A stretch of 64,000 nt of DNA from Lycocorax pyrrhopterus obiensis. Lineage: Eukaryota; Chordata; Aves; Passeriformes; Paradisaeidae. The notes below the pieces were generated by a model. That model was given only the letters and a program-made list of their open reading frames with translations. It was not told where the DNA came from and made no database searches. Every line of letters starts with the position of its first letter. Position 1 is the first letter of the stretch. A program made the position numbers and the translations under genes. The stretch covers positions 90,031,047 through 90,095,046 of the forward strand of contig JACSVZ010000004.1 in NCBI GenBank assembly GCA_014706295.1, in the 5' to 3' direction. Shown here in pieces: positions 10,756-22,755 of the stretch.

Positions 10756-13060
10756 CAGCTGTACAAAACAACCTACCAAAAACATGTCTGTGTGTATATA
10801 TATATTTATAGGTTATACTTAATTGTGTGTATTTTAAGGCACTGATGGGTATAAGTCTTGTCTGATTTATACATCATAAAGGATGCTGATTTCCTGAAAA
10901 ATAATTTTACTACAAAAGTGAAAAACTAATAAGAAATTAAAATCAGTATTTATATTTACAGAACTTGTTTATCTTTAATGGATAATTTGGAAGTTAACAG
11001 TGGACATAAATAGGAATTTTACTACCACTTACTTTGTATACTAATGTCTGGTTAGAATTTTTAGAGCTTCAAAGTGTCAACAATTTGTTGTCATAGATAG
11101 GATTTTCCAGTCATAAGCAAATATAAATTATTACTGATACTCATGGCAAAAAGAACAATGATGAACTGTGTATAATTTATCTTCTTTTTCACTCTGTCAC
11201 TCTGATAAGTCTTGTCTTTGTAAAACTTACTATCTTTGAGATCCCTGTTGAGTTCCTATCTCTGAGATTGTTATTGAACAAGATGATTTGATTCACACTG
11301 TTCAACATTTAAGAGGTTCTTTCAAGACACAGAGGGAAATCTGTTACCAGAAATGAGAAAAAAATCCAAGGAATTCCCAAAGTATTTCTCTTTACAGCCA
11401 CAAAATACATTCACATAAAAGAAAAATTTAAAACTTTACAAACTTTTTTTAAAGAAATATTGCTATAGTTACTTTATAGACTATGCTGCCTGAAAATGTG
11501 GGAAATTGTAGTTGAAAAATGAAGACATTTGCAACTTATATTAGAGTGTGCCCTGTTCACAGATTCATAAAATAAATACAATTGAATGTACTCTATATAA
11601 TAATATTTCAAATTGGCAAATAGTTTATATGAGTTAAAGGAGGCAGATGACTGAAAATTGTTTGCCTTGTCTGTTTCACGAAAGCAAGTAGTAGCAATTA
11701 TATCCTTGCAGAGTGAGGGAGAATTTGTAAGATATCCAAAAACAGCATATAGTGTAAAAAAAAAGTAATTGAAAAAGATCATCAAGAAATCAATATGTAG
11801 GTTTTTGTTAGGTCAAGATTTTAATTTCTTAGGCATATAAAAAAATTAGTCACATTTTTAAGCACTCAACAGTTACAAAGAAGATCTGGAAATCTTGTGG
11901 AATTTTCTGTAACATATAGGGAAATATTTTCTATCAGATTTCATAGAAAACAGAAATTCATCCAGAACTTATTAACACTTTCTCAAATTCATTGCAAAAC
12001 TTCAAATTCTCAATTGTGTTCCAAAAGTCTTAAAACTATTGAGCAATCAGATAGTGAGAGATTGTAGGAAAACACAAAAAAAAAAATCAAGAACTTGTAG
12101 TTTCTAATGGACAAATACGTTTAGTATCTCACAAATTTATGAGATAATTTTTAATTTCTCCTCTGCATCCCTTTAGAGAAGAAAGAGGATTATCTGAGGT
12201 CAGATTATGGGGAGAATGTTAATCATTATGATCTCATCTACTGTGAGTTCAAATGAACCCAGCGATAGCACTGAAATCATTAATATGAAGATTCATTTCA
12301 TAGCAGCAGCTCATTTACTGCACCTAGAATTGTTCCTGTTATATATTCAAGGATAAAATGATGTGAAATGTTTCTTTGCAAAATGTGTTGGCTACAAAAG
12401 GTGCAAAACTGGAAAAAGGTATTATTATGGTAATCTGTTGTATACAAAACTGAGGACAGGTTTTCAGCTCCAAAAATCAAAGGAAAATCTGTTTATGGTT
12501 AATGTTTCTTAGTCAAAAATTGAAAATAAAAAGTAGTTGAACCTTATGAAGCCTGAAAAAGATGAATAGTGCTCTTTCATCATATGTTAATCAGATTTGT
12601 CTTTTCTACACAAAACAGATTCTATAGGTATAATCTGCAAAGATGAAATTAGTAACTGAATTTGAGTCTAAAAATAGTTCCAAAATTACCTTTTGACCTC
12701 CAGAATACTGATTCGCAGAAGAAATATACTTGTCCTCTTTCCTTTGATTCCTGGAGAATTCTTTGGAAAGAGGATTGATAAAAGTGTTCTGAATCATTTA
12801 TGGGCATGAATATAATTTTTAATCAGTTAGACTGAAATGCTTCATAATGAGGTAAGAGATGGAAAAATTATATCCCTTTTAGTTATTTGTAGAAGAGAAA
12901 AGATATAATAGTTGTATATGATTTTATTTTCTCTCAATCTGAATTTAAAGCCTGAGCAAGGCCGAATGTATTTTATCACACATAACAGAGCCTGTATCTG
13001 GTTATTTGCACATTTGTATAGGGGTGGCACTTGTCATGGAGTCAGTAGGGACCATTTCCA
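10756..13060. other. AT-rich noncoding stretch, nothing recognised
   Basis: A (TG)/(TA) run lies near 10789-10806. Otherwise only short A/T runs; the several frames of 60-103 codons are stop-limited and unremarkable. Confidence 0.5.
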
Positions 13061-13268
13061 TCACTCATCTATAATCCTCTGACCAAGGGAGTTCCGCTTT
13101 CCCACCAAACTGAGTATGGATGGCACATATGCTGGCACCAGGCATGGTGCCGTGAAACACCAGTATGGGAAGCAACCAGTGCCTGCACAGCAACCACCTC
13201 CATCACTTTTAGGGCCACCACTTCATTGAATGAATTAGAGACCCTCTGGAAAAACCTACATGTTCCAC
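13061..13268. other. GC-elevated segment of unknown origin
   Basis: This ~200-bp stretch is clearly richer in G+C than its surroundings and has an open minus-strand frame (13069-13305, 78 codons) with no recognisable motif. It includes a perfect inverted repeat GGCACCA-GGCA-TGGTGCC at 13134-13151. It could be a fragment of an unrecognised transposable element or of a retrocopy. Confidence 0.35.
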
Positions 13269-13433
13269 TTATTAGCATAATGGCATATAGATAATGAGGC
13301 AGCAAAGAGTCATAATATCTTCTTCATAGGCATAAATCATAGATTTATTAATCTGTTGTGTCATAAAGCCTACATCACATCTTTTCCTTTTTTCCTGTTT
13401 TTAGTTTCCTGCTTCTTAATACCACGTAGGAGA

Positions 13434-13775
13434 GAATCACAGAATCACAGAATAGTCGAATGGTTTGAATTGAAAAGGACCTTGACGACCACCAAGTTCC
13501 AACACCCCTGCCATGGGCAGGGAGACCTTTCACTAGGCCAGGTTGCTCAAAGCCCCACCCAGCCTGGCCTTGAAGATGTCCAGGGGTGGGGCACCTGTTT
13601 CAGTGCCTCATCACTCTCACAGTAAATAAGTTGTTTTTTTTAATATCCAATCTAACACTAGCCTCTTTCAGTTTAAAGTCATTCTCCCTTGTCCTGTTAC
13701 TATGTGCCCTTGTAAAAAGTCCTGCAACTTTCTTGTGGGATGCCCTCAATGTTTTAAAACTTCAGTTATATCACT
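13434..13775 (-). mobile_element. CR1 LINE 3' end, reverse orientation
   Basis: The plus strand reads as the reverse complement of a CR1 3' end: 'gaatcacagaatcacagaat' (terminal repeats) at 13434, then 'tgccatgggcagggagacc', 'aggttgctcaaagcccca', 'cctcatcactctcacagtaa', 'tttcagtttaaagtcattc' and 'tgtcctgttactatgtgccc'. The 3' end is intact and the element is strongly 5'-truncated. Small indels suggest moderate age. The plus-strand frames 13356-13625 and 13586-13777 are shadows of it. Confidence 0.93.
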
Positions 13776-15771
13776 AACATCTCCTGGTAGATGTGCTTGA
13801 GATCAAGATTGTTGTATGAACTCATAGCAAGCTTTCATGAATATCAATGACAAGATAAATGACTGTTTATTTGTGGTCAAACAGAAGAGAGGTAAGACTA
13901 TAACCTAACTATAATGCAATCATGTTGCTCAAAGACAAGCTTTATTTTTCTCACTGCAATTACTTCTTGTGACGAAATCCTTGTATAAAATATAAAAATA
14001 AAGGTATGAACATTTTAGAAAACTAAATGAGAGGTTATCAATACATTTTGAGTTCAAACAGAAGTAAAAGAAAAGGCATTTCTGATTGTTTAGCTGCAAC
14101 TTCCTCAAAGGGAACTTTTCTAGATAACATTATTTTCTCTTTCATTCTTCTTCTTTATACTTTCATCTTTATCCTTCTCCTTTGATCCATCTTACCATTT
14201 TCTCTCCCAACATGTTATTTTATCCCTTCTCTTCCTCATTCCTTTATCTCACCTTTTTAAAAAAAATTCTTATTTCTCACTCATAGCAACTGTATATCTG
14301 AGTTCAGGGCATTCAAGTTGATTGATTTTCAAATAGGAAAGAATTATAAAATTACAGTAAACCCCAATTTTTTTTTACAGAAACATAACCAGGGCCTTTG
14401 TCAAGTTATCTTTGGAGAATGCAAACATACACACACACACACACAAACAAATAAATTAACAAGAAAACAAAAATAAAACCCAGAAAAACAAAACTGAAAT
14501 TGATATCAAGGAATGCAACACTGAAACCAATGCACGCAGCCCTAAAATTTGGAGATTGGGAAAGGGAAGAATGGACTGGGGTTCCTTTTCTAACTCCCAC
14601 TTCTTTCCCCACCTGAAAGCTAAAAGAACAAGGCAATTGACTCTCGTTCACACAATTCAGAAGATTTATGAACACACTCTGGGGCGAGTTTCAGATGTGT
14701 TCCCCAGAGTCACCATAGAAAATGTTTTTTTCCCTGAGTCTTCTCTTGGTTGGTCATGTTATCTGTGTGGGTGTTGGCTACTCTGTACTTTCCATGCAGG
14801 ATTGTACATTTGGGTGTCCAGCCTCAGTTTAGAAATTCTGAGAACTAGGCACCAAAATGTGAGACAGAGAATTGTGGGCACAGACTGGTGAAATATCACA
14901 AATTTTGAAATAACGTTTCAAAATACTTCAGACATAAGCTGAGGGTCTTACCTGTGTAAGATACAGATTTTGAAACTTAGACCACTCTTTTTGTTAGCCA
15001 GCTGAAACAAAGTTGTTTGTGAATGTTAAAGCAACAAGTGATGGAAAAGTTGGGTAAGCTGGAATTCAGACAACATTTACTGGCATGTTTAATTCTGGAA
15101 ATCCACCACTGCTATTTTAACTATATTTTTACTATAGGCAGTAGTATAAGATATGATATTTATTTTTAAGAATTCAGCCTTGCTGAATTATTGCCAAAAT
15201 TATGTACAGTGGAGTTCAGCATTATTTAATTTTTTTAAGATTAAATTTAATGGGAAGTTTTCTAGCAGCAACTCCACCGCCTATCTTGTGTAATTTATAA
15301 GTTTAAAAAAAAAAGTTGATCAAAAGAAAGTTCCCTGCATACAAATGTAATAGTCTGCTGTAAATCTGAAAATCATGGATTTTTCATAACAAAGTTACTG
15401 AGTCTAACTTAGCAAGCAGGGAATTCGATTTCTAAGAACATCTATCAAAGGTGGGATCACTAACTAAGTTAATATACCCTTTGACAATTAATAGATAATG
15501 TCCTTGTCTCATTAAAACAACACTTTAGATTAAATTTAGGGAATACAAATGTCAGAAGATGTGCTATTTTAGAATTCATGAAGTTCAAGTAAGAGGGAAA
15601 AGACTTAGTTATTCTTTTAAAATATGTCCAAAACTAGCAGTCCACTCATTTTTTAAAATTAATTTTCTTTGATTTTGCTTGTTTGCACAATAAAATAATA
15701 ATCAAAGAGCAGCTAGTACTGTCTCAAGTGCAAATAATTTTTCAGCACTTATGTTTAACAAAAACTTTTGT
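13776..15771. other. Noncoding stretch with pyrimidine tract and CA repeat
   Basis: 14128-14262 is a mostly pyrimidine tract (T/C) on the plus strand, and 14428-14445 is a (CA)9-type microsatellite. No gene or repeat family recognised elsewhere. The 111-codon frame at 14556-14891 has no recognisable domain. Confidence 0.5.
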
Positions 15772-15817
15772 CTAGTAGAATAATCTCAAAAAAACCCTGC
15801 TGAGATTATTCTAGTAG
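15772..15817. repeat. 13-bp perfect inverted repeat with flanking direct repeat
   Basis: TAGAATAATCTCA (15776-15788) and TGAGATTATTCTA (15801-15813) are exact reverse complements separated by 12 nt. CTAGTAG occurs on both outer edges as a direct repeat (15772-15778 and 15811-15817), so the unit resembles a tiny hairpin insertion with a target duplication. At 46 bp it is too small to carry genes. Confidence 0.6.
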
Positions 15818-17129
15818 CTGTATCAGTTGAGTCTATAGAAACAGAATGTTTATACATAGCATACTTAACAAAAAATCTGCATAGGTTTTAATGGATGTTT
15901 GTTCTTTTTTTTTGTCTTTCTTAAACTTCTAATTTGAATATTTCCCAATCCTGCATGAAGGTCATTATTCTACACTTAATGAAATGCATATAGAGCATTC
16001 CCTGTACATTCCTGCTGTGTCCTGTTTGTGTAAGCCATCTTGCCTTTCATAGTTTCCCTATGGATAGTGGGAGCTGGTGTTCTTTTGAAAAAAAATATTA
16101 CAGAAGCACAGAAGTTCTCGGAGCCCAGCTAGAGGGAAGGTTCAATCTTCTTAGAAAGAAAGGCAAAGTGTCTTATACCTGCTGCAGGTGCTTCGGTTCA
16201 GCAATTTCTTAGAGGATGTACAGCTGCCTTTTAGAAAGTGCTCCTAATTTGTTATGTCTTGGGCTTTGACTGGGTTAACAGGTGTTCTTCTCATTTGTAT
16301 CCACCTTTTTTTCTTTGTTTGTGTGCTTTTTGCTTGTAAGCTTTGTTTGGGGTTAGGTTTATTTATCTATTTCCTACAGAGTATATACCTTAAGAAAACT
16401 TAATAAATTTTCCCTTTTATGTCCTTAAAAGTAATGAGTTTCTTTCCTTTTCAGAGGGAAGCTTAAAAATAAGATCTTTTATTGGCAACAGAGTTTATTT
16501 CTGTCCCTTTTTCCGGAACCTCTGTGGAATGTGAATTTTTTGAAATGGTTCCAAAAATACATTAAAGGAGATAATACTTTTGTTCTTGGTTTCTCTTATC
16601 TGCAGCAAAGAACAGAACAGTGAAGGAGAGATCTATAATCAAATTGCTATCACTGAACACAAATCCAAATATTTCAAGGAGAAAGGTTCTGCAGAAGGAA
16701 CTTTCATGTAGGTGACAGAATGTGAAGAGAGTCATCGAGGGAACTTCTAAGGGAGCTAAGAAGTTCAGATCGCAAGGTAATACTGCAATGTGCAAAAGCC
16801 CATGTGAAAATCATGCTCACAGGATTCTGATAAATTAATAAGTATTACTGAGTATAAGACAGAGCTGAGTATGCAGATGCAGGATTTAGAATGCAGTATA
16901 TGTGGTTTATATATTTTCTTTCTTCATCTCTTAGTTACAATGCTTGAGAGATGGTTGAAAGAACTTGTGCTCTAATAACCCCCAAGTCCCCACCTTCTTG
17001 GCATAATCAAGTTTACTTCCCATAAACACTGGACTACTGAGACAAGGAGTATGCCACCTGTCCTTGTTTGGTGCAAGTACAAATTTTTCAACATTATTAG
17101 GCTTGTGGAATTGTGGAAAGCTGATCTAT
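15818..17129. other. AT-rich noncoding stretch, nothing recognised
   Basis: No identifiable gene, RNA or repeat. Confidence 0.5.
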
Positions 17130-17725
17130 AGGACTTAGAGACTACCTTTTGTTGTTAATGTATGTATATAAACTATTTCTTTTGTCTTTTATGGCAGTAG
17201 CCACATTCAGTTCTAGTTGGGATTTGGCCCTTCTAATTTTCCCCCTGCATAAATTTATTGCATCCTTATCATCCTCCTGACTTGTCTGTCCCTTCTTCCA
17301 AAGGGCATAAACTCTCCCTTTTCTTCTGAGTTCCAACCAAAGCGCTCTGTTTAGCCAGGCTGGTCTTCTTTCCTGCTAACCCATCTTTCAGCACATAGTG
17401 ATGGCTTGTTACCACCTCTATAAGATTTTCTTCTTGAAGAATGTCCAGATTTTGTGTAGTCTTTTGCCCTTCAAGACTGTATCCCCAGGGACTCTTTCAA
17501 CCCGTCCCCTAAGCAGGCCAAAGTCTGCCCTGTGGAAATCCAAGGCAGCTGTCCTGCTGACCTTCCTCTTTAGGTCCCTGAGAACCAAAAACTCATAACA
17601 TTTCATGATCATCATGCCCAAGACTGCCTCCAAGCACATTACTCACCAGTCCTTCTCTGTAAACAGATCCAACAGGGTGTCTTCCCTAGTTGGCTCCCTC
17701 CAGCTGGGTCACCTTTCCACAGGCA
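17130..17725 (-). mobile_element. CR1 LINE ORF2 fragment (endonuclease to linker)
   Basis: Reverse-oriented CR1 ORF2, truncated at both ends. The minus-strand frame 17142-17336 carries the post-endonuclease linker of CR1 ORF2: 'RVYALWKKGQTSQEDDKDA', 'CRGKIRRAKSQLELNVATA' and 'YTYINNK'. The frame at 17418-17639 carries the endonuclease C-terminus, including 'TAALDFHRADFGLLRGRV'. Frame changes between the two show it is dead. The same region exists in the longer CR1 at 38.4-38.95 kb. It has no 3' end, which is unusual for a 5'-truncated LINE and points to a later deletion or rearrangement. Confidence 0.9.
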
Positions 17726-18228
17726 GAAAAGGCCCAACTCTCATGTGATCATTCTCAGGCACTTCCATGGTTTCTAGTACATCACCATGGCTGCCACATG
17801 CCAGGTTCTACCACATCATAGAACATTATAGTTGCTGCTTAGCTGGTATGACAACAAACAAATTTATGTTTTACTCTGTGATGTGAGATGACATTGTTTG
17901 ATGGGATCCCAGAACACTTAAAATAATACTTACTAGGATTTATAACCTCCTTTACTGAGTGATATTTCATTTCAGGAGGTGATTCCACCTAATATATCTT
18001 CTTGAAACACGTTTGTGAAATTAGACACATGTTGAAAGTTAATTAATAGTATTTTTAGGGCAAACAAATTATGTTAGTCTTAACTACAAAGATGATAAAT
18101 CATTTTCTCTTACAAACGTATCCACATCAAATGTTTTATCTGCAAATTGCTGTCTTCCTAAAGCTCCTCTTTCTCTAATCTTAAAGAATTTTCTGCCCTC
18201 TCTACTAGTTCCACCTAGGATCCTAGGA
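17726..18228. other. Noncoding stretch, possibly decayed CR1 at its left edge
   Basis: 17726-17830 keeps some G+C and may be the continuing CR1 endonuclease region, but I could not align it. The rest is AT-rich and unassigned. Confidence 0.4.
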
Positions 18229-18365
18229 TCTCTGGGAAAGTCATAGAGCAAGTCCCCCTAAACAGATTTCTGGGTGTAGGAGGGAGAGGAAATTATCAGG
18301 AATAGAAAGCATGTGTTTACTAAGGGTATGTCATGCGTGGTCAGCTTGGTTTCCTTCTGAGATAA
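18229..18365 (+). mobile_element. CR1 LINE RT-domain fragment
   Basis: Sense-strand CR1 ORF2. 'ctgggaaagtcatagagcaa' corresponds to the PGKVMEQ block, 'aattatcaggaatagaaagc' to the .IRNS.. block and 'tttactaagggtatgtcatg' to FTKGKSC. It ends exactly where the LTR at 18366 begins, so the LTR probably inserted here. CR1 sequence beyond the LTR belongs to the 3' region, so if this is one element the middle has been lost. Confidence 0.7.
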
Positions 18366-19130
18366 TGTGGTGGGTTTGGCCCTAGCTGGCTGCCATACCC
18401 AGCCATAGTTCTCTCACTCCCCATCAATGTGAAGAGAGGAAAAGAGGATGTAAAAGCTCATGGGCTGAGGTAAAGACAGGGAGATCACTAGCCAATTACT
18501 GTCATGGGGAAAACAGACTTGATTAGGGGAAGGTTACTGAATTTACTGACAATTAACAACAGAGTAGGACAGTGAGAAAATAAAGACAGACATAAAAATA
18601 CCTTCTCCATATACGTACCTTCTCCTTAAGGTTAATGTCATTCATTCACTCTTCTACTTCCTCCTGCTCTCATCATTGCAGGGTGTTAGGGAATGAGGGC
18701 TGCAGTCTGTTTATAACACTTCATCTCTCCTGCTCCTTCCTTCTTAGGCTGTTCCTTTTCTACAGCATAGGATCCCTCTCATGGGAGACAGTTTTTCAGG
18801 AACCGCTCCAGCGTGAATCCATCCTGTGGAGTACAGTCCACCAGAAACAGACCATTTCAATGTGGGTCCTCCAGGGCACAGTTTGTGCCAGGAAACCTGC
18901 TCCTGTGTGGGCTCCTCTGCACAGGATGCAGTTCCTGTTGGGAGTCTGGTTGTGCTTGGGTTATCCAAGGGCTGCCCCTCCCTCAGGATGTATGCACCTG
19001 CTGCAGCATGTGGTTCTCCATGACATGGAGTGTGGATTTGTGCTCCACTGTGGTTGATCATGGGCTACAGATAGGGAACCTGCATCACCATGGTCTCCCT
19101 CATGGGCTGCAGGGGAATCTGTGCTCCAGG
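18366..19130 (-). mobile_element. LTR (ERV family B) with internal degenerate repeats
   Basis: Plus strand starts 'tggtgggtttggccctagct', the inverted 3' edge of a long avian ERV LTR. It continues with 'gggctgaggtaaagacaggg', 'tcactagccaattactgtca' and a C/T-rich block. The right half (18800-19130) consists of imperfect 30-45 bp units built on 'tgctcc..tgtgg..' and 'gggctgcag', a known variable-repeat layout of this LTR type. The right edge fades and the retroviral 5' edge is missing. The plus-strand frame 18635-19057 is just this repeat read through. Confidence 0.75.
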
Positions 19131-19156
19131 CAGGCCAGTCTCTGCAGCAGCACATG

Positions 19157-19300
19157 GGAAGACTAGAGGCATTAAATGAGAAGGAGATATTCAGACGTAG
19201 CATAAAGATTTTTTTCATCTTGAAGGCAGTAAAGCCTTGGAACAGGCTGAGGTCATGTAGTCTCTGGCCTTAGAGGTTTTTAAGACTTTTTTTACCATAC
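19157..19300 (+). mobile_element. Diverged CR1 3'-region fragment
   Basis: 'gagatattcagacgtagcat' and 'ccttggaacaggctgaggtc', followed by 'ttagaggtttttaagac', match successive blocks of the CR1 region after the ORF2 stop in the sense direction. Indels are many. It lies just past the LTR and may be the distal part of the CR1 interrupted at 18365. Confidence 0.5.
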
Positions 19301-19534
19301 ATGCTTATCCCTTCATAGAATAACTAAGGAAAGTGAAGAATCGTTTTACTCTGTTTGGGTTTTTGTGTTACTGTTTTCAAATCTAGGCATCTCTTGAAAG
19401 ACAGTGGGATATTTTTCCCATGGTAGACTACCGAAACAACCATCATTGACTGACTTAGGTAAGAGTGTAGTTCAGATTATGGAGAATTCAATGTCTTTTC
19501 AATATATAAAGGCGTGTTAAGAAAGTCAGAAAAA

Positions 19535-19818
19535 TACTTTTTGTCAGTCTGTGGTGAAAGAACAAGAGACAATGATTTTAAATTGAAAGATGGTAGATTT
19601 GGAGATAAGGCAGACTTTTTTTACAATGTGGGTGCTGAGACACCAGAACGGATTGCTCAGAGAAGTTGTGGATATCCCAAAACTGGCAATCTTTCAGGTC
19701 AGACTTCTCTGATCTAGAGAAATATGTCCCTGCCCTTGGCAGAGGGGTTGGACTAGATGATCCATCTTCGAAAGTCCCTTCCAGCCTAAACTATTTTATG
19801 ATTCTATGATTCTATGAA
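19535..19818 (+). mobile_element. CR1 LINE 3' end with intact terminal repeats
   Basis: Sense-strand CR1 3' end. Blocks in order: 'gtggtgaaagaacaagagac', 'ttaaattgaaagatgg', 'gctcagagaagttgtggata', 'gaggggttggactagatgat', then 'ttctatgattctatgattct' up to 19818, the diagnostic CR1 octamer repeat. Strongly 5'-truncated. Confidence 0.92.
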
Positions 19819-22201
19819 TGTTGCAGCATCAGAACCCTTTAGAAAATACGATCATGAAATTCAGCGTTTTATGATGCAGGTTCCACACACCTGCAGAAAA
19901 TCAAATGTTTGCTTGGAATGTATGACTAGAATTCTCAGATACTACTTTGTTCATTTTCTGTGCATCCTTTTAAAATATAGCTGTCATTCAAGCAGGTTTA
20001 TTACATAGTAGGTACCTATCTCTGAGGGTAGAGAAGGGTTGACCACTTTTTCATCTTAGTTTCATTACGTTCGCTGCTTATGATTACTTTACAAACCTTT
20101 TACCCTCTTTCTCTCTCCTCCTTAGTTCTAGCACCCTGCATAAATTTATTTATATATTCATTGTCATTCCACTAATGTGCTTTGACTGCTTTCCAGATAA
20201 TTAACATAAGAAGTAAATTTGGAAAAAACAATGCCCTTGATATTGCTAGATATTTATGGGCATTCAACCATTCTTAATGCAGATTCAGCAACCTTAAGCA
20301 AATTCTGGTTGTTTCAGATGACTTCAAACACAAAGGAGTGTAGAATGCCATACATCGGAAGCGATGTTTGAACATTCTTTATATTCCCTGTCTTCTATCA
20401 GAAGTTTTAAAAAGAAATGTGTTGAGAATGATCTAATAATATTATTTGAAATCCTGGTGCCCCTGAAGTCACTGCTAAGTCTTCCGCATGCACAGTTATG
20501 AGACCAATAGAAGGACACTTTAACAAAACCACCTTTCTAATATTTGGGTGACGTAACATCAGTGTTTCTGTCTTACAGGCTGATGTCTCAGTGGAAAAGA
20601 GGATAATGGAACTTATTTATTTGTGTAAAGCTTTGAGAAATGCCACATTGCTATCTATATGAAATTTTAGAGTTATAACATACCTTACCAATCCAGCAGA
20701 TAGACTTCTTTGAAGCTCATTGCCAGTATTAGAGTTATTAAAATTCAAGTTGATAGATAAACTTTTCTCATTGAAAACCTAAACACTGTCATTAAGTTGT
20801 CTCATGCCTTACAACTGAAGCTAAAGCATAAATATCTCAATTTGTCTGATTAAGATTTGCATCAACATCAAAATATTAGATGTCTGTAATGAGCTATGGC
20901 TTCATCCAAAGAAGTAAGTTGGATTCATTCTATTGACTTCATCGACATTGGGTAAGACCTTCTGTGTACTTATGCTATTCTCTTAAAATAGAGATGTAGT
21001 GTGTAAGGGCCTTGTCAGACAGAAAAATACCTTTGAGTAATCAGTATGTGAGTATTGAGATATTATGTTCCAAAATAATTTGGTTTGATTGCATCATTTC
21101 GTAGAACAACATCTAATGTTTCAGAGAATGATGAAAGAAATTATGCACTAAGGCAGAAGAAAATAACTTGTGAGGAGTAATAAATATTTCTGCTACATAC
21201 TTATGTCTAAAAACTTAGTCAATTCTTTATTTTCAATATGCTAAAAGCTATCTTTCAATATTTTTCTGTAGAAATAGATATACCAATAATGGCTAATCTC
21301 TTGCCATAAGTTTAATTTCTCCTTTATCATTCAGCTGATATATTTTGTATAATCCATTCCAAAAATAAAAAAAAAGGGTTCTGCTGAAATATGATAAATA
21401 TATTAAATGGAAGATCTTATTGCAAGGTTTGGCTTCTGTATTGAGCAAAACTTCCAACATCCAAAGCACTGAATGAGGCAAAACATGTATAATTAGATTA
21501 AAAAATCTCAGTGGATGGTATGTACCATAGGCATCTCATGTTCAAGAGCGTTTTGTCAATAGTAGGACTTGTATCAAAGTTCTCTGGCTTTTTTTTCCCC
21601 TCATAGACTCCTCTTATTGTTCTGATGATAGTTTTTCCTTCCAATGATTTTTTGTCTAGTAATGATGCTATTTCAAACCAAATAGACTTGAAAATATACA
21701 GAACTTAATATTGTGAATCTTATTTTCAAGAAGTGAATGAACAAATATGTACAAAAATGAACCACTAGAGAATCTTATTAATTATTTGTTTGGTATTTGG
21801 TTGTCTGCCAGTCCTCCTGGAAGGACAGTTATGAGGGTAAATCTCACCTTTTACCCATGCATTTGTGTGTGTATGTATACACACATATATCATACATGCA
21901 CAGCTGTACATGCTTCTGAAAGTTGGTATCGAGAATTATTGGAAGTGATATTTCACTGCAGTGTCCATGCTGTTTCAAATGGGACCAAGGAAATTTCTTT
22001 TCCAAATTATCCAACTCCATTAATTCTTTCTTTATTGTCTTTAGGAGGAACTCTGAACAGTACTCTTACAGTTTATTTATTTTACCCATTTAGAAGACAC
22101 CTTGGAAGATTATTTAATGTTACTTCAATAACTACCAGTATTCAAATATTATCTACAATATATTTATACAGAATTGTAGAAATTATGACATCCTGTAACA
22201 G
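19819..22201. other. AT-rich noncoding stretch, nothing recognised
   Basis: The 176-codon plus-strand frame at 21747-22277, the longest in the window, runs from AT-rich DNA through the ACT microsatellite (a run of leucines) into a reverse CR1 end, so it is not a gene. No other feature recognised. Confidence 0.55.
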
Positions 22202-22231
22202 ACTACTACTACTACTACTAACTACTACTAT
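22202..22231. repeat. (ACT)n microsatellite
   Basis: About nine ACT units with one interruption ('actaactactacta'). It directly precedes the terminal end of a reverse-oriented CR1, where CR1 copies usually carry (CATAGAAT)n. It may have grown at the CR1 insertion point. Confidence 0.85.
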
Positions 22232-22235
22232 AATT

Positions 22236-22551
22236 AGTTTGGAAAAGACCTTTGAGATAATCAAGTCCAACCTATGACCTAATACCACCTTGTCAACTAA
22301 ACCATGGCACTAACTGCCACATCCAGTCTTTTCTTAAACACCTCTAGGGACAGTGACTCCACCACCTCCCTGGGCAGCCCATTCCAATGCCCAATCACCC
22401 TTTCTGTGAGGAATTTCTTACTAATGTCCAACTTAAACCTCTCCTGGTGCAGCTTAAGTCTGTATCCTCTTGTCCTGTCACTGGGTGCCTGGGAGACAAG
22501 GCTGACCCCCACGTGGCTGCAACCTCTTTTCAGGCAGTTGTAGAGAGAGCA
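22236..22551 (-). mobile_element. CR1 LINE 3' end, reverse orientation
   Basis: Reverse complement of a CR1 3' end: 'ttggaaaagacctttgagat', 'gacagtgactccaccacctc', 'ctgggcagcccattccaatg', 'gtcctgtcactgggtgcctg' and 'ggcagttgtagagaga'. The minus-strand frame 22297-22614 contains the matching ORF2-end peptide '[20 protein letters not shown]'. Relatively well preserved, 5'-truncated. Confidence 0.92.
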
Positions 22552-22595
22552 TCCACTGAAAATTAACAGCCTAAAAAACAAACCTTTTGATGGTT

Positions 22596-22755
22596 CACAG
22601 AATAATGCAATCACGGAACCAGAATCTAAAGGTTGGAAGGAGTATCAAGGGGTGACCTAATCCAATTCTCTACTCAAAGCAGGTCTAATCCAAGCAGGTT
22701 GCCAAACATCTCCAATGGCAGGGATCCTACTACCCCTGTCAGCCGCCTGCTACAG
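22596..22755 (-). mobile_element. Second CR1 3' end, reverse orientation
   Basis: Starts with a degraded terminal repeat 'cacagaataatgcaatcacg', then 'aaaggttggaaggagtatca', 'ctcaaagcaggtctaatcc' and 'gcaggttgccaaacatctcc'. These are the same blocks as other CR1 3' ends but of another subfamily. It lies in the same orientation as the copy 45 bp upstream. More diverged than its neighbour. Confidence 0.75.

Noticed and set aside
18635..19057. 140-codon cysteine-rich plus-strand frame (and overlapping frames)
   Set aside because: Cysteine and tryptophan richness comes from the 'tgctcc/tgtgg' repeats of an LTR; not a secreted cysteine-rich protein.
21747..22277. 176-codon plus-strand frame, longest in the window
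   Set aside because: It runs through AT-rich DNA, a CA/TA run and the ACT microsatellite into a reversed CR1 end; no domain and no coding bias visible.
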